NCBI GenBank assembly: GCA_014656015.1
Contig: BNBP01000017.1
Coordinates: forward strand, 1-64,000
Source of the DNA: Streptomyces griseoaurantiacus
GTDB taxonomy: Bacteria > Actinomycetota > Actinomycetes > Streptomycetales > Streptomycetaceae
Length of the DNA: 64,000 bases
Reading direction: 5' to 3'
The position numbers and the translations under genes were made by a program. This document shows positions 15,892 to 24,907 of this stretch, in pieces. The notes below the pieces were generated by a model that had not been told where the DNA came from, did not search any database, and saw only the letters and a list, made by a program, of their open reading frames with translations. Numbering within the stretch: the first letter of the stretch is position 1; each line of letters begins with the position of its first letter.

Positions 15892-17184
15892 TCAGGCGAT
15901 GCGTTCCAGGACCACCGGCGTCCGGTTGAACTCGGCGCCCTGGGCGGCGATGTCGCAGGCGTTCTCCAGGGCCTTCAGGGCGTACTCGAAGCGCTCGGGG
16001 GTGTCGGTGTGCAGGGTCAGCAGGGGCTGGCCCTCGGTGACCCGGTCGCCCGGCTTGGCGTGCAGCTCCACACCGGCCGCCGCCTGCACGGGGTCCTCCT
16101 TGCGGGCGCGGCCGGCGCCCAGCCGCCAGGCGGCGACGCCGACGTCGTAGGCGTCGAGGCGGGCGACCACGCCGGAGGCGGCGGCCGTGACCACGTGCTG
16201 CTCGCGGGAGGTGGGCAGGGGCGCGTCCGGGTCGCCGCCCTGGGCGCTGATCATGCGGCGCCAGGCGTCCATCGCGGAGCCGTCTGCCAGCGCCTTGGCC
16301 GGGTCGGCGTCCGTCAGCCCGGCCGCGTCGAGCATCTCCCGGGCCAGCGCGAGCGTCAGCTCGACCACGTCCGCCGGGCCACCGCCCGCGAGGACCTCCA
16401 CCGACTCGCGGACCTCCAGCGCGTTGCCGGCGGTCAGCCCGAGCGGGGTGGACATGTCGGTGAGCAGGGCGACGGTCTTCACGCCGTGGTCCGTGCCTAG
16501 GCCCACCATGGTGCGGGCCAGCTCGCGCGCGTCCTCCACCGTCTTCATGAAGGCGCCGCTGCCCGCCTTCACGTCGAGCACCAGCGAGCCGGTGCCCTCG
16601 GCGATCTTCTTCGACATGATCGAGGAGGCGATCAGCGGGATCGACTCGACCGTGCCGGTCACGTCCCGCAGCGCGTACAGCTTCTTGTCGGCGGGGGCGA
16701 GCCCGTCACCGGCCGCGCAGATCACCACGCCGACGCCGTCCAGCACGGACAGCATCTCCTCGTTGGACAGCAGCGCCCGCCAGCCGGGGATCGACTCCAG
16801 CTTGTCCAGTGTGCCGCCGGTGTGGCCGAGGCCCCGCCCGGAGAGCTGCGGCACGGCGGCGCCGCAGGCGGCGACCAGCGGGGCCAGCGGCAGCGTGATC
16901 TTGTCGCCGACGCCTCCGGTGGAGTGCTTGTCGGCGGTGGGGCGGGAGAGCGAGGAGAAGTCCATGCGCTCGCCCGAGGCGATCATCGCGGCGGTCCAGC
17001 GGGCGATCTCGTGCCGCTCCATGCCGTTGAGCAGGATCGCCATGTTGAGCGCGGCCATCTGGTAGTCGGCGACCTCGCCGCGGGTGTAGGCGTCGATCAC
17101 CCAGTCGATCTGCGCGGCGCTGAGCTCGCCCCCGTCCCGCTTGGTGCGGATGACGGAGACGGCATCCATCGACAACGACGTCAT
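15892..17184 (-). CDS. deoA: Thymidine phosphorylase
   Basis: 430 aa, the usual length. It cleaves thymidine or deoxyuridine with phosphate to base plus 2-deoxyribose-1-phosphate. The glycosyltransferase family 3 signature is clear: DKHSTGGVGDKITLPLAP at about 82-99, SGRGLGHTGGTLDKLE at about 115-130 and LDVKAGSGAFMKT near 205. GGAAGGA stands 5 nt before the ATG. It is the last gene of the transporter-cdd-deoA operon, 117 bp after cdd, with a hairpin (17233-17271) in the gap. It is probably controlled by operator site B upstream of the ABC ATPase. Confidence 0.95.
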   Translation of the reverse strand: MTSLSMDAVSVIRTKRDGGELSAAQIDWVIDAYTRGEVADYQMAALNMAILLNGMERHEIARWTAAMIASGERMDFSSLSRPTADKHSTGGVGDKITLPLAPLVAACGAAVPQLSGRGLGHTGGTLDKLESIPGWRALLSNEEMLSVLDGVGVVICAAGDGLAPADKKLYALRDVTGTVESIPLIASSIMSKKIAEGTGSLVLDVKAGSGAFMKTVEDARELARTMVGLGTDHGVKTVALLTDMSTPLGLTAGNALEVRESVEVLAGGGPADVVELTLALAREMLDAAGLTDADPAKALADGSAMDAWRRMISAQGGDPDAPLPTSREQHVVTAAASGVVARLDAYDVGVAAWRLGAGRARKEDPVQAAAGVELHAKPGDRVTEGQPLLTLHTDTPERFEYALKALENACDIAAQGAEFNRTPVVLERIA

Positions 17185-17232
17185 GGCTTTCCTTCCGGAG
17201 GGGGGAGCACGCGCACGTGCGGATTCGGAACG

Positions 17233-17271
17233 CCGTACGGCCCCGCCGAGCTGCTCAGCAGGGCCGTACGG
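17233..17271 (-). terminator. Hairpin between cdd and deoA (partial terminator or processing site)
   Basis: Perfect 11-bp arms CCGTACGGCCC (17233-17243) and complement (17261-17271) around a 17-nt loop. It sits inside an apparent operon, so it may reduce read-through into deoA or stabilise the upstream mRNA rather than end transcription. No separate nucleoside operator lies between cdd and deoA. Confidence 0.6.
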
Positions 17272-17301
17272 GAAATGCGGGAGGAGCGGGAGCGAAGCGG
17301 G

Positions 17302-17715
17302 TCAGCCGACCAGGTGGCCCGGGCCGAAGGCCTGCGGCAGCATCTCGGACAGCGGCAGGATGCCCGCCGGGGTCTCCAGGAGCATGTCGGGCCCGCCGAA
17401 CTCGTACAGGAGCTGCCGGCAGCGGCCGCACGGCACCAGGCTCTCGCCCCGCCCGTCCACGCACACGAAGTGCGTCAGCCGCCCGCCCCCGCCGTCGCGC
17501 AGCGCGGAGACCAGCCCGCACTCCGCGCACAGGCCGAGCCCGTAGGAGGCGTTCTCCACGTTGCAGCCGGTGACCGTGCGCCCGTCGTCGACGAGGGCGG
17601 CGGCGCCGACCGGGTAGCCCGAGTAGGGGGCGTAGGCGCGCGACATCGCCGCGCGCGCCGCCTCCCGCAGGGCCTCCCAGTCGACGCCGGACGCCCCGGC
17701 ACCGGTGGGGGTCAC
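17302..17715 (-). CDS. cdd: Cytidine deaminase
   Basis: 137 aa, typical of the small homotetrameric enzymes that convert (deoxy)cytidine to (deoxy)uridine. The zinc site is visible as CAEC (within GLGLCAECGL) and PCGRCRQ, that is three Cys ligands plus the catalytic Glu. The substrate-contact block NVENASYG precedes it. GTG 17715 overlaps the permease stop (GTGA), so translation is coupled. It supplies uridine or deoxyuridine to salvage and to the adjacent phosphorylase. Confidence 0.94.
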   Translation of the reverse strand: MTPTGAGASGVDWEALREAARAAMSRAYAPYSGYPVGAAALVDDGRTVTGCNVENASYGLGLCAECGLVSALRDGGGGRLTHFVCVDGRGESLVPCGRCRQLLYEFGGPDMLLETPAGILPLSEMLPQAFGPGHLVG

Positions 17716-18974
17716 TTGCCCTGCCCCTTGCGGTAGGGCAGACCGTCCGCCTTCGGCATCCGCAGGTGCTGCGCGGAGAGCGAGAGCACGAGCAGCGTGA
17801 CCACGTACGGGGTCGCCGTGACGACCTGGCGCGGGACGTCGTCCGTGGAGACGTACCAGAGGAACATCAGCACGCCGACGACCGCGGTGGCCACGGCCGG
17901 CACGTGCCGCTTCCGCCACACCAGGTAGGCCGCCCCGAACACCAGCAGGATCGCCAGCAGCAGGATCAGCGCGTGCACGTTGGTGGTGCCGCCGCGCAGG
18001 TTGAGGCTGTCGGTGTAGCCGAACAGGCCCGCGCCGAGGGCGAGGCCGCCCGGCATCCAGTTGCCGAAGATCATCGCCGCGAGGCCGATGTAGCCGCGTC
18101 CGGCGGTCTGGCCGTCCAGGTACACGTTGGAGGCGACGATCGACAGGAAGGCGCCGCCCAGCCCGGCGAAGCCGCCGGAGATCAGCACGGCGAGGTACTT
18201 GTACTTGTAGACGTTGACGCCGAGGGACTCGGCGGCCACCGGGTTCTCGCCGCAGGAGCGCAGCCGCAGCCCGAAGGCGGTGCGCCACAGCACCCACCAG
18301 GACAGCGGCACGAGTGCCACGGCGATCACGGTGAGCGGCGACAGGTCGGTGATCAGGCCGCCGACGAGGCCGGCGAGGTCGGAGACCAGGAACCAGTGCT
18401 TGCCGTTGAGCGTGGCCAGGCCGCTGGAGATGCCGGGGATGTCGAAGGTGCCGAGGGAGTCGATCGGCGGGGACTGCTTGGAGGAGCCCTGCGGGACGCC
18501 CTCGAAGGTGAACTTCGACAGGTAGCGGGTGGTGCCGAGCGCCAGGATGTTGATGGCCACACCGGAGACGATGTGGTTCACGTTGAACGTGACGGTGGCG
18601 ATCGCGTGCAGGATACCGCCGAGGACACCGCCGAGGATGCCGAAGACGACACCCGTCCACGGGCCCCACTGGTAGCCGGCCCAGGCACCGAACCAGGTGC
18701 CGAGGATCATCATGCCCTCGAGGCCGATGTTGACCACGCCCGCGCGCTCGGCCCACAGACCGCCGAGACCGGCGAGGCCGATCGGGACGGCGAGCCGCAG
18801 CGCGGTGGACATCTGGCCGGTGGAGGTGATGCCGTCCGCGCCGGTGATCAGCCGGACCACGGAGGTGAGGACCAGCACGCCCGCGATGACCAGCAGGAGC
18901 ACCGGGAGCGAGAGCCGACGGCCGCTCCGGCCGGGCCGCTTCGCCTGCTGCTTGGTGAGGGTCGCGGTGCTCAT
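17712..18974 (-). CDS. Nucleoside ABC transporter permease 2
   Basis: 420 aa, about nine to ten membrane segments. It belongs to the branched-chain-type BPD_transp_2 permease family; GLGGLWAERAGVVNIGLEGMM and RSCGENPVAAESLGVNVYKYK are the cytoplasmic coupling regions seen in YufQ/NupQ-type nucleoside permeases. ATG 18974 overlaps the stop of permease 1 (ATGA). With permease 1 and the double ATPase it forms a heterodimeric importer fed by the BMP lipoproteins. Confidence 0.92.
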   Translation of the reverse strand: MSTATLTKQQAKRPGRSGRRLSLPVLLLVIAGVLVLTSVVRLITGADGITSTGQMSTALRLAVPIGLAGLGGLWAERAGVVNIGLEGMMILGTWFGAWAGYQWGPWTGVVFGILGGVLGGILHAIATVTFNVNHIVSGVAINILALGTTRYLSKFTFEGVPQGSSKQSPPIDSLGTFDIPGISSGLATLNGKHWFLVSDLAGLVGGLITDLSPLTVIAVALVPLSWWVLWRTAFGLRLRSCGENPVAAESLGVNVYKYKYLAVLISGGFAGLGGAFLSIVASNVYLDGQTAGRGYIGLAAMIFGNWMPGGLALGAGLFGYTDSLNLRGGTTNVHALILLLAILLVFGAAYLVWRKRHVPAVATAVVGVLMFLWYVSTDDVPRQVVTATPYVVTLLVLSLSAQHLRMPKADGLPYRKGQGK

Positions 18975-20095
18975 CGGGCCGCCACCTCCTTCTTGTCGGT
19001 GTTGCGGGCGGCGGCGGCGAGTTCCGCGCCGACCCGCTTCTGCTGGCGGCGCAGCCCCCACTGCCGTACGGCCTCGTAGGAGATGACGACCGCGAAGACG
19101 ATCAGGCCCTGCATGATCGTCGCGATCTCCTTCTCGTACGCCACCGGGGTCGCGTAGTCGAGGGCGGGCGAGGCCTTGTCGAGCAGGGCCCAGAGCAGGG
19201 CGGCGAGCGCGATGCCGCCGGGGTTGTTGCGGCCCAGCAGGGCGATGCCGATGGCGGTGAAGCCGAGACCGGCGGGGAAGCTGAGGCTGTAGGTGTGGGT
19301 GTCGCCGAGCAGCAGCGGCAGGCCGGCCAGGCCCGCGACCGCGCCGGAGATCACCATGGAGAGGAACACCATCCGCTTGGCGTTGACGCCGGAGGCCGCG
19401 GCGGCGGTCTCGGAGGCGCCGGTGGCGCGCAGGTCGAAGCCGAAGCGGGTGCGGTTGAGGACCAGCCAGTAGCCGATGCCCAGCAGGATGGCGAGGAAGA
19501 CCAGGCCGTAGATCTCGCCGACGTCGGCGCCGAGGTCGATGCCCGGGATCCAGCCGGACTTGCGCATCACGCCGGTCGTCATGTTGTTGCCGAGCTGGAC
19601 GCCCCACACGTGCGCGAGGGTGACGTAGCCGATGACGGCGGTGGCGATGGAGTTCAGCATGATCGTCGCGACGACCTCGCTGACGCCCCGGGTCACCTTC
19701 AGCGCACCGGCGATGCCCGCCCACAGCGCGCCCGTGCCCATGGCGACCAGGAGCAGCAGGGGGATCTGCAGGAAGTTCGGCAGGGCCACGTTGGCGCCGA
19801 CCACGGCGGTCATCACGACGGCGAGGCGGTACTGGCCGTCGACGCCGATGTTGAACAGGTTCATGCGGAAGCCGAGGGCGACCGCGATGGCGGCGATGTA
19901 GTACATCGACGCCTGGTTGACGATCAGCACCTGCACGTCGGAGTACGAGGCCTGCTGGAGCATCAGCCGGTAGGGCTCGAACGGGTTGCGGTCCGAGGCG
20001 AGCAGGACGACGGAGGTCAGCGCGATCGCCAGGACGAGCGCGATGACCGGTCCGGCCACTGCGAGGAGCACCCGCTCCTTGTCGAACTTCTTCAT
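18971..20095 (-). CDS. Nucleoside ABC transporter permease 1
   Basis: 374 aa with about ten hydrophobic segments. YufP/NupP-like blocks: ALGFRMNLFNIGVDGQYRLA, VTRGVSEVVATIMLNSIA, LRATGASETAAAASGVNAKR and GFTAIGIALLGRNNPGGIAL. ATG 20095 overlaps the ATPase stop by 4 bp. The C-terminus is cytosolic and Lys/Arg-rich. It is the YufP-type partner of permease 2. Confidence 0.92.
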   Translation of the reverse strand: MKKFDKERVLLAVAGPVIALVLAIALTSVVLLASDRNPFEPYRLMLQQASYSDVQVLIVNQASMYYIAAIAVALGFRMNLFNIGVDGQYRLAVVMTAVVGANVALPNFLQIPLLLLVAMGTGALWAGIAGALKVTRGVSEVVATIMLNSIATAVIGYVTLAHVWGVQLGNNMTTGVMRKSGWIPGIDLGADVGEIYGLVFLAILLGIGYWLVLNRTRFGFDLRATGASETAAAASGVNAKRMVFLSMVISGAVAGLAGLPLLLGDTHTYSLSFPAGLGFTAIGIALLGRNNPGGIALAALLWALLDKASPALDYATPVAYEKEIATIMQGLIVFAVVISYEAVRQWGLRRQQKRVGAELAAAARNTDKKEVAAR

Positions 20096-21792
20096 CGGGC
20101 CTCGTCCTCCGGGGCGGCCTCGGTGGCGCCGCTCGGGGCGCCTGATTCGTCGTGCTCCAGGTGGCCGGCCGCGGCGCCGGTCATGGCGGAGCCGAGTTCC
20201 TCGGGGGTGATGGTGGCCGGGTCGGCGTCGGCGACGAGGCGGCCGTTGTAGATCACCCGCAGGGTGTCCGACAGGCCGATCAGCTCGTCGAGGTCGGCGG
20301 AGATCAGCAGCACCGCCAGGCCCTCGCGGCGGGCCTCGCGGATGCGGTCCCAGATCTGCGCCTGCGCGCCGACGTCCACACCGCGGGTGGGGTGCGCGGC
20401 GATCAGGAACGTGGGGGAGTGGCTCATCTCGCGGCCGACGATCAGCTTCTGCTGGTTGCCGCCGGACAGCGAGGCGGCGGTGACGTCGATGCCGGGGGTG
20501 CGGACGTCGTACTCCTCGACGATCCGGCGGGTGTCGGCCTGGGCGCCCTTGGGGTCCAGCCAGAAGCCCTTGGCGTTGGGCTTCTCGGTGACGTGGCCGA
20601 GGATGCGGTTCTCCCAGAGGGGGGCCTCCAGGAGCAGGCCCTGGCGGTGGCGGTCCTCGGGGATGTAGCCGACGCCCTGCTCGCGGCGCCTGCGGGTGGG
20701 CCAGGGGGTGATGTCCTCGCCCAGGAAGCGGAGGGTGCCGGAATCGGCGTGCCTGGTGCCGATCAGCGCGTCGATCAGCTCGGTCTGCCCGTTGCCCTCG
20801 ACACCGGCGATGCCCATGACCTCGCCGGCGTGGATGGTGAACGTGACGTCGTCGAGCACCCGGCGCACGTCGGCGTCGGTGGGGGCGGTGGGCACGGCGC
20901 CGGTGCCGCCGCTGGCCGCGGGGGCGGTGACGTCGCTCGCCTCGGCCACCTCGCCGAGCGAGGCGCCGGCGGCGTGGACGGTGAGGTTCTCCACCTCGAT
21001 CACCGGGCGGTCGGTGACCGTGGACTCGGCGGTCTCGGGGGTGGGCAGCTCGCTGCCGACCATCATCTCGGCGAGCTGGCGGGGGGTGGTCTCGGCGGGG
21101 ACGGCGGTGCCGACGGTGGTGCCGCGCCGGATCACCGTGATCTCGTCGGCGACGGAGAGGACCTCGCCCAGCTTGTGCGAGATGAAGATGACGGCCAGGC
21201 CCTCGGACTTCAGTTCGCGCAGGTTGGCGAAGAGCGCGTCGACCTCCTGCGGCACGAGGACCGCGGTCGGCTCGTCGAGGATGAGCGTGCGGGCGCCCCG
21301 GTAGAGGACCTTGAGGATCTCCACCCGCTGGCGGTCGGCGACGCCGAGGCTCTCCACCAGGACGTCGGGGCGGACGCCCAGGCCGTACCGTTCGGAGATC
21401 TCCTTGATCTTCCGGCGGGCGCCGCCGCCGATGCCGTGGAGCTTCTCGCTGCCCAGGACGGTGTTCTCCAGGACGGTGAGGTTGTCCGCGAGCATGAAGT
21501 GCTGGTGGACCATGCCGATGCCGCGGGCGATGGCGTCGGCGGGGCTGCCGAAGGCCACCTGCTCGCCGTCGACCGCGATGGTGCCCTCGTCCGGCTTCTG
21601 CATGCCGTAGAGGATCTTCATCAGCGTCGACTTGCCGGCGCCGTTCTCGCCGACGAGGGCGTGCACGGTGCCCTTGCGGACGGTGAGGTGGATGTCGTGG
21701 TTGGCCACCACCCCCGGGAACCGCTTGGTGATGCCGGCCAGCTCGACCGCGGTCGACCGCGCGGTGAGCGGAGGGCTGCTGGACGCGTCGAT
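20092..21792 (-). CDS. Nucleoside ABC transporter ATPase (two NBDs), probable AUC start
   Basis: 566 aa if read from ATC 21792-21790. NBD1 has Walker [10 protein letters not shown] (48-56), Walker [11 protein letters not shown] and a degenerate signature ([13 protein letters not shown]). NBD2 has a degenerate Walker A ([10 protein letters not shown]) and a canonical signature [10 protein letters not shown]. This unequal pair is the rule in RbsA/NupO-like sugar and nucleoside importers. The first in-frame GTG (21711) would remove the beta-strand and A-loop [11 protein letters not shown], which every NBD1 needs. No ATG/GTG/TTG lies further upstream, but ATC follows a perfect AAGGAG (21806-21801) by 8 nt. 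First gene of the importer-cdd-deoA operon; operator site B is just upstream. Confidence 0.85.
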   Translation of the reverse strand: MDASSSPPLTARSTAVELAGITKRFPGVVANHDIHLTVRKGTVHALVGENGAGKSTLMKILYGMQKPDEGTIAVDGEQVAFGSPADAIARGIGMVHQHFMLADNLTVLENTVLGSEKLHGIGGGARRKIKEISERYGLGVRPDVLVESLGVADRQRVEILKVLYRGARTLILDEPTAVLVPQEVDALFANLRELKSEGLAVIFISHKLGEVLSVADEITVIRRGTTVGTAVPAETTPRQLAEMMVGSELPTPETAESTVTDRPVIEVENLTVHAAGASLGEVAEASDVTAPAASGGTGAVPTAPTDADVRRVLDDVTFTIHAGEVMGIAGVEGNGQTELIDALIGTRHADSGTLRFLGEDITPWPTRRRREQGVGYIPEDRHRQGLLLEAPLWENRILGHVTEKPNAKGFWLDPKGAQADTRRIVEEYDVRTPGIDVTAASLSGGNQQKLIVGREMSHSPTFLIAAHPTRGVDVGAQAQIWDRIREARREGLAVLLISADLDELIGLSDTLRVIYNGRLVADADPATITPEELGSAMTGAAAGHLEHDESGAPSGATEAAPEDEAR

Positions 21793-21820
21793 GGCGCACT
21801 CTCCTTGGAAAAGGGGCCGA

Positions 21821-21834
21821 TCTACGCGCGTAGC
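21821..21834 (-). promoter_or_regulatory. Nucleoside-regulon operator, site B (importer-cdd-deoA operon)
   Basis: TCTACGCGCGTAGC, containing the perfect 12-bp palindrome CTACGCGCGTAG (21822-21833). It overlaps the proposed -10 region of the ABC ATPase operon, about 30 bp before the AUC start, a position expected for a repressor. Confidence 0.8.
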
Positions 21835-22120
21835 GCCCCTGCCTTAAATAGTGCTCGGGTGCATGTCGTTCGCGCCGTGGATCCCCGGCGTTCCCGACCG
21901 TTCCCGAGCATTGTGCCGTGCGGACGGCGGTGCGGGTCGGCCCGTCCTCCCCGCACTCCGTCGTGCGGCTGCCACGCTGCCACTGCGGGCTCGCGCTGAC
22001 CATGGTCCCGGGGGACCGCGTGATGACGTCGTGGCCGGGACGTCGTCGCGTCGTGACCCCCGGCCGGGAGACGGTGCCGCCGCCCGGTGCCGGCCGGGGC
22101 CGGCGGGCGGGCGGCGGTCC

Positions 22121-22152
22121 GGCGGGTCCGGCGGCGCACCGCCGGACCCGCC
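22121..22152 (-). terminator. Hairpin terminator of BMP lipoprotein 2
   Basis: Perfect 14-bp arms GGCGGGTCCGGCGG (22121-22134) and complement (22139-22152) with a CGCA tetraloop, starting 19 bp after the lipoprotein stop. It separates the lipoprotein gene from the importer operon downstream on the same strand. Confidence 0.8.
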
Positions 22153-22170
22153 GTGGTCCGCGTCAGTCCG

Positions 22171-23220
22171 TCAGGACGCGTTGACCTTGATCGAACCGTC
22201 CTTGATGCCCTGCTCGGCCTTCTCGAGGGCGGCCTGCAGGTCCTTGTCGTTCTTGAAGACCGGGTTGGAGTCGGCCAGGCCCACCCCGCCGTTCTCCAGG
22301 GACCCGCGGATCTCGCCGCTCTGCGGCTTCTTGTCCTTGATGACGGACTTGGCGAGGTCGTAGACCTGGCCCTGCACGTTCTTCAGGGCGGAGGTGAGGA
22401 TGTACTTCTTGTACTTCGCCAGCGCCGACTGGTTGTACTGGTCGGAGTCGACCCCGATCGCCCACACCTTGTGCGCGGCGGCGGCCTTGATCACGCCCTG
22501 CCCGGAGAGGCCGGCCGCGTGGTAGACGACGTCCGCACCGGCGTCGATCTGGCCCTCGGCGGCGCTCTGGCCCTTGTCGGGGCTGGAGAAGCCGCCCTCG
22601 GCCGCGGTCTCCGTCAGGTACTGCGACTTGACCTTGACCTTGGGGTTGGTGTCCTTGACGCCCTGCTCGAAGCCGGCCTCGAACTTGTGGATCAGCGGAA
22701 CGTCCACACCGCCGATGAAGCCGACGACGTTCGACTTGGTGGTCTTCGCGGCGGCGACACCGGCGAGGTAGGAGGACTGCTCCTCGTGGAAGACCAGGTC
22801 GGCGACGTTGTCCGCCTTGATGGTGTTGTCGTCGACGATGCCGAAGGTCACCTTGGGGTACTTCTTGGCGGCTTCCTTGACGGCGGGGGCGTAGGCGAAG
22901 CCGACGCCGATCACCGGGTTGTAGCCCTCCTTGGCGAGCTGCTCCAGGCGCTGGACCTTGTCCGCGTCGGACTCGCCGTCCTGGGGCTCGATGGCCTTGG
23001 AGCCGGTGTCGAAGTCCGTGGCGGCCTTCTCCATGCCGGCGGTGGCGGCGTCGTTGAAGGACTGGTCGCCCTTGCCGCCGACGTCGTACGCGAGGGCGAC
23101 GCCCTTGCTCTTGTCGCCGCTGCCGGCGGACTCACTGGACGAACTGCCGCAGGCGGACGCCGTGACGGCGAGGGTTGCGGTCGCGAGGGACGCGATCGCG
23201 ATTCGGGACACCCGGCGCAT
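22171..23220 (-). CDS. BMP-family nucleoside-binding lipoprotein (copy 2)
   Basis: 349 aa from ATG 23220, with AAGGAG centred 12 nt upstream. The signal peptide ends in lipobox TASAC (Cys24). The mature part is the PnrA/BMP fold and follows copy 1 block by block: VALAYDVGGKGDQSFND, PQDGESDADKVQRL, GVGFAYAPAVKEAA, FIGGVDVPLIHKFEAGFEQG and WAIGVDSDQYNQS. It stands directly upstream of the importer operon on the same strand, but a strong terminator and a separate operator (site C) show that it is its own unit, presumably made in excess over the importer. Nucleoside specificity is inferred. Confidence 0.92.
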   Translation of the reverse strand: MRRVSRIAIASLATATLAVTASACGSSSSESAGSGDKSKGVALAYDVGGKGDQSFNDAATAGMEKAATDFDTGSKAIEPQDGESDADKVQRLEQLAKEGYNPVIGVGFAYAPAVKEAAKKYPKVTFGIVDDNTIKADNVADLVFHEEQSSYLAGVAAAKTTKSNVVGFIGGVDVPLIHKFEAGFEQGVKDTNPKVKVKSQYLTETAAEGGFSSPDKGQSAAEGQIDAGADVVYHAAGLSGQGVIKAAAAHKVWAIGVDSDQYNQSALAKYKKYILTSALKNVQGQVYDLAKSVIKDKKPQSGEIRGSLENGGVGLADSNPVFKNDKDLQAALEKAEQGIKDGSIKVNAS

Positions 23221-23274
23221 GGAAGGAGACTCCTTTGTGCAAGCGCCTCTACCAGGCGCTGGTTCCGCCGCAGC

Positions 23275-23288
23275 GTAACGCGCGTAGA
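23275..23288 (-). promoter_or_regulatory. Nucleoside-regulon operator, site C (BMP lipoprotein 2)
   Basis: GTAACGCGCGTAGA on the plus strand, the exact reverse complement of site A, so both BMP genes carry the identical operator in the same orientation relative to transcription. It lies 55 bp before the start codon. Confidence 0.75.
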
Positions 23289-23439
23289 CGAGCCGGAAAA
23301 ACCCTTCTGTCCGCTCCGTTACCGAGCTGTGCCGTCGGAAACGGGTGGGGCCCGGGGCGACGCGAGGTGCGGGGCGTGGCCGGTCCGGGCGGGGCGGTGG
23401 CCGCTCGCGGGGGCCTCCGTGCCTCGTCACGAGGGTGGA

Positions 23440-23477
23440 CACCCGCGCGGCCGGCGTCCGCCGGTGCCGCGCGGGTG
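23440..23477 (-). terminator. Hairpin terminator after the MFS gene
   Basis: Perfect 12-bp arms CACCCGCGCGGC (23440-23451) and complement (23466-23477) with a further pairing segment inside the loop. It begins 23 bp after the MFS stop on the minus strand. Confidence 0.7.
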
Positions 23478-23500
23478 CCCGCCCCTGTGAGGAGGGGGCC

Positions 23501-24844
23501 CTACGCCGTCCGGGTGGCGGCCGTGCGGCGGGCCGCCCGGGTGCCCAGGAGGGTGATCGAGGTCACGCCCGCCAGGGCCAGCAGGCCGAGGGCGACCGTC
23601 CCCGCCCAGCCCGTCGCGTGATAGGCCGTGGCGCCCAGTGTGGACCCCACGCTGGAGCCGATGTAGTAGGCCGACTGGTACAGCGCCTGTGCCTGCGCCC
23701 GGCCGTGCGTGGCCGTCCGGCTCACCGCCGAGGACGCCACCGCGTGGCCCGCGAAGAAGCCCGCGGTGATCAGCACCAGGCCGAGGAGCACCAGCGGCAG
23801 CGAGTCCGCCAGCGAGAGCAGCAGGCCCGCCGCCGTCGTCCCGCCCGCCAGGTACAGCGCCCCGCGCCGGCCGAGGCGCCCCACGAGACGGCCCGCCGTG
23901 GACGCCGAGACCGTGCCGACCAGGTACACCAGGAAGATCGAGCCGATGATGCCCTGCGGCAGCGAGAACGGCGCGTCGGTCAGCCGGTAGCCGATCACCG
24001 TGTAGACGCCGCCGAAGACGGTCATGAACAGCGCGCCGATCGCGTACAGCCGGCGCAGCAGCGGATCGCCGAGGTGGTCGCGGATCGCGCCGAGCAGCAC
24101 GCGCGGCCGCAGCGAGCCCGCCGTGAAGTGCCGCGGCGCCGGCAGCAGCAGCCGGAACGCCACCGCGCACACCACCGCGACGAGGCCGATCGTGCCCACG
24201 GCCACCCGCCAGCCGAAGAGCTGCGCGACCCAGCCGGTGAGCAGCCGGCCGCTCATCCCGCCCACGCTGTTGCCCGCCACGAACAGGCCGATCGCGGTCA
24301 CCAGCGCCTTGGGCCGCACCTCCTCGGCCAGGTACGCCGTCGCCGAGGCGGGCAGCCCGGCCAGGGCCGCGCCCTGCACGGCGCGCAGCGCCACCAGCCA
24401 GCCGATCGTGGGGGCGAACGGCACGAGGAGCCCCACGGTGACCGCGACGGCGAGCGAGGCCGTCATGACCGTGCGCCGCCCGAACCGCTCCGACAGGGCG
24501 CTCATCGGCAGCACGAACAGGGCCAGGCCGCCGGTCGCGGCCGCCACCGTCCAGCTCGCCGCGCCCGCGGTCGCCGCCATGTCCTCGGAGATCAGCGGGA
24601 GCAGCGCCTGGGTGGAGTACAGCAGGGCGAAGGTGGCGACGCCCGCGAGGAAGAGGGCGAAGCTCATCCGCCGGTAGCCGGGGCCGCCCGGGGTCAGCCG
24701 GGAGTCGGCGTCGGGGGCGGGCGCGGCGTCGGGGGCGGGCATGTCGACGGCGGCGGGGGCGGGGGCGGAGGCGGGGGATGCGGAGGTGTCGGCGGGGGCG
24801 TCGGCGCTCACCCTGGTGAGCGCCTCGGTATCGGCGGGAGACAT
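23501..24844 (-). CDS. MFS transporter (YnfM-like)
   Basis: 447 aa. A 60-residue Ala/Pro/Asp-rich cytosolic leader precedes 12 membrane helices. The MFS loop 2-3 motif appears as ALSERFGRRTVM, and its half-repeat as GRLVGRLGRRGALYL. It resembles the YnfM/arabinose-efflux branch that exports small compounds by proton antiport. ATG 24844 has TAGGTT (24856-24851) 6 nt upstream, implying a leaderless message. The gene is divergent from a LysR regulator over 63 bp, so it is the probable target of that regulator. Substrate unknown. Confidence 0.88.
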   Translation of the reverse strand: MSPADTEALTRVSADAPADTSASPASAPAPAAVDMPAPDAAPAPDADSRLTPGGPGYRRMSFALFLAGVATFALLYSTQALLPLISEDMAATAGAASWTVAAATGGLALFVLPMSALSERFGRRTVMTASLAVAVTVGLLVPFAPTIGWLVALRAVQGAALAGLPASATAYLAEEVRPKALVTAIGLFVAGNSVGGMSGRLLTGWVAQLFGWRVAVGTIGLVAVVCAVAFRLLLPAPRHFTAGSLRPRVLLGAIRDHLGDPLLRRLYAIGALFMTVFGGVYTVIGYRLTDAPFSLPQGIIGSIFLVYLVGTVSASTAGRLVGRLGRRGALYLAGGTTAAGLLLSLADSLPLVLLGLVLITAGFFAGHAVASSAVSRTATHGRAQAQALYQSAYYIGSSVGSTLGATAYHATGWAGTVALGLLALAGVTSITLLGTRAARRTAATRTA

Positions 24845-24884
24845 GTCTCGAACCTAAGGACCCCGCCGCTGATCCGTCCAATGC

Positions 24885-24897
24885 ATGAAACCCTCAT
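24885..24897. promoter_or_regulatory. Candidate LysR box in the MFS/LysR divergent promoter
   Basis: ATGA-AACCC-TCAT, an inverted repeat with 4-bp arms. It overlaps the CATAAT -10 (24895-24900) that lies 7 nt before the LysR GTG, fitting autorepression. The MFS -10 (TAGGTT, 24856-24851) is on the other strand 35 bp away. Confidence 0.45.
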
Positions 24898-24907
24898 AAT
24901 CGTTCCC

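Larger units (their letters stand above)
21793..22170. other. Intergenic region: promoter of importer operon and terminator of BMP 2
   Basis: 378 bp. Near the ATPase it holds an AAGGAG ribosome site (21801-21806), operator site B (21821-21834) and a likely promoter: reading on the minus strand, TTAAGG, 17 nt, then TAGATC overlapping the operator. At the other end lies the hairpin 22121-22152. Nothing coding was recognised between. Confidence 0.65.

Noticed and set aside
21711..21792. Starting the nucleoside ABC ATPase at GTG 21711
   Set aside because: It would remove the first beta-strand and A-loop of NBD1 and leaves a perfect ribosome site unused; the AUC start explains the data better.
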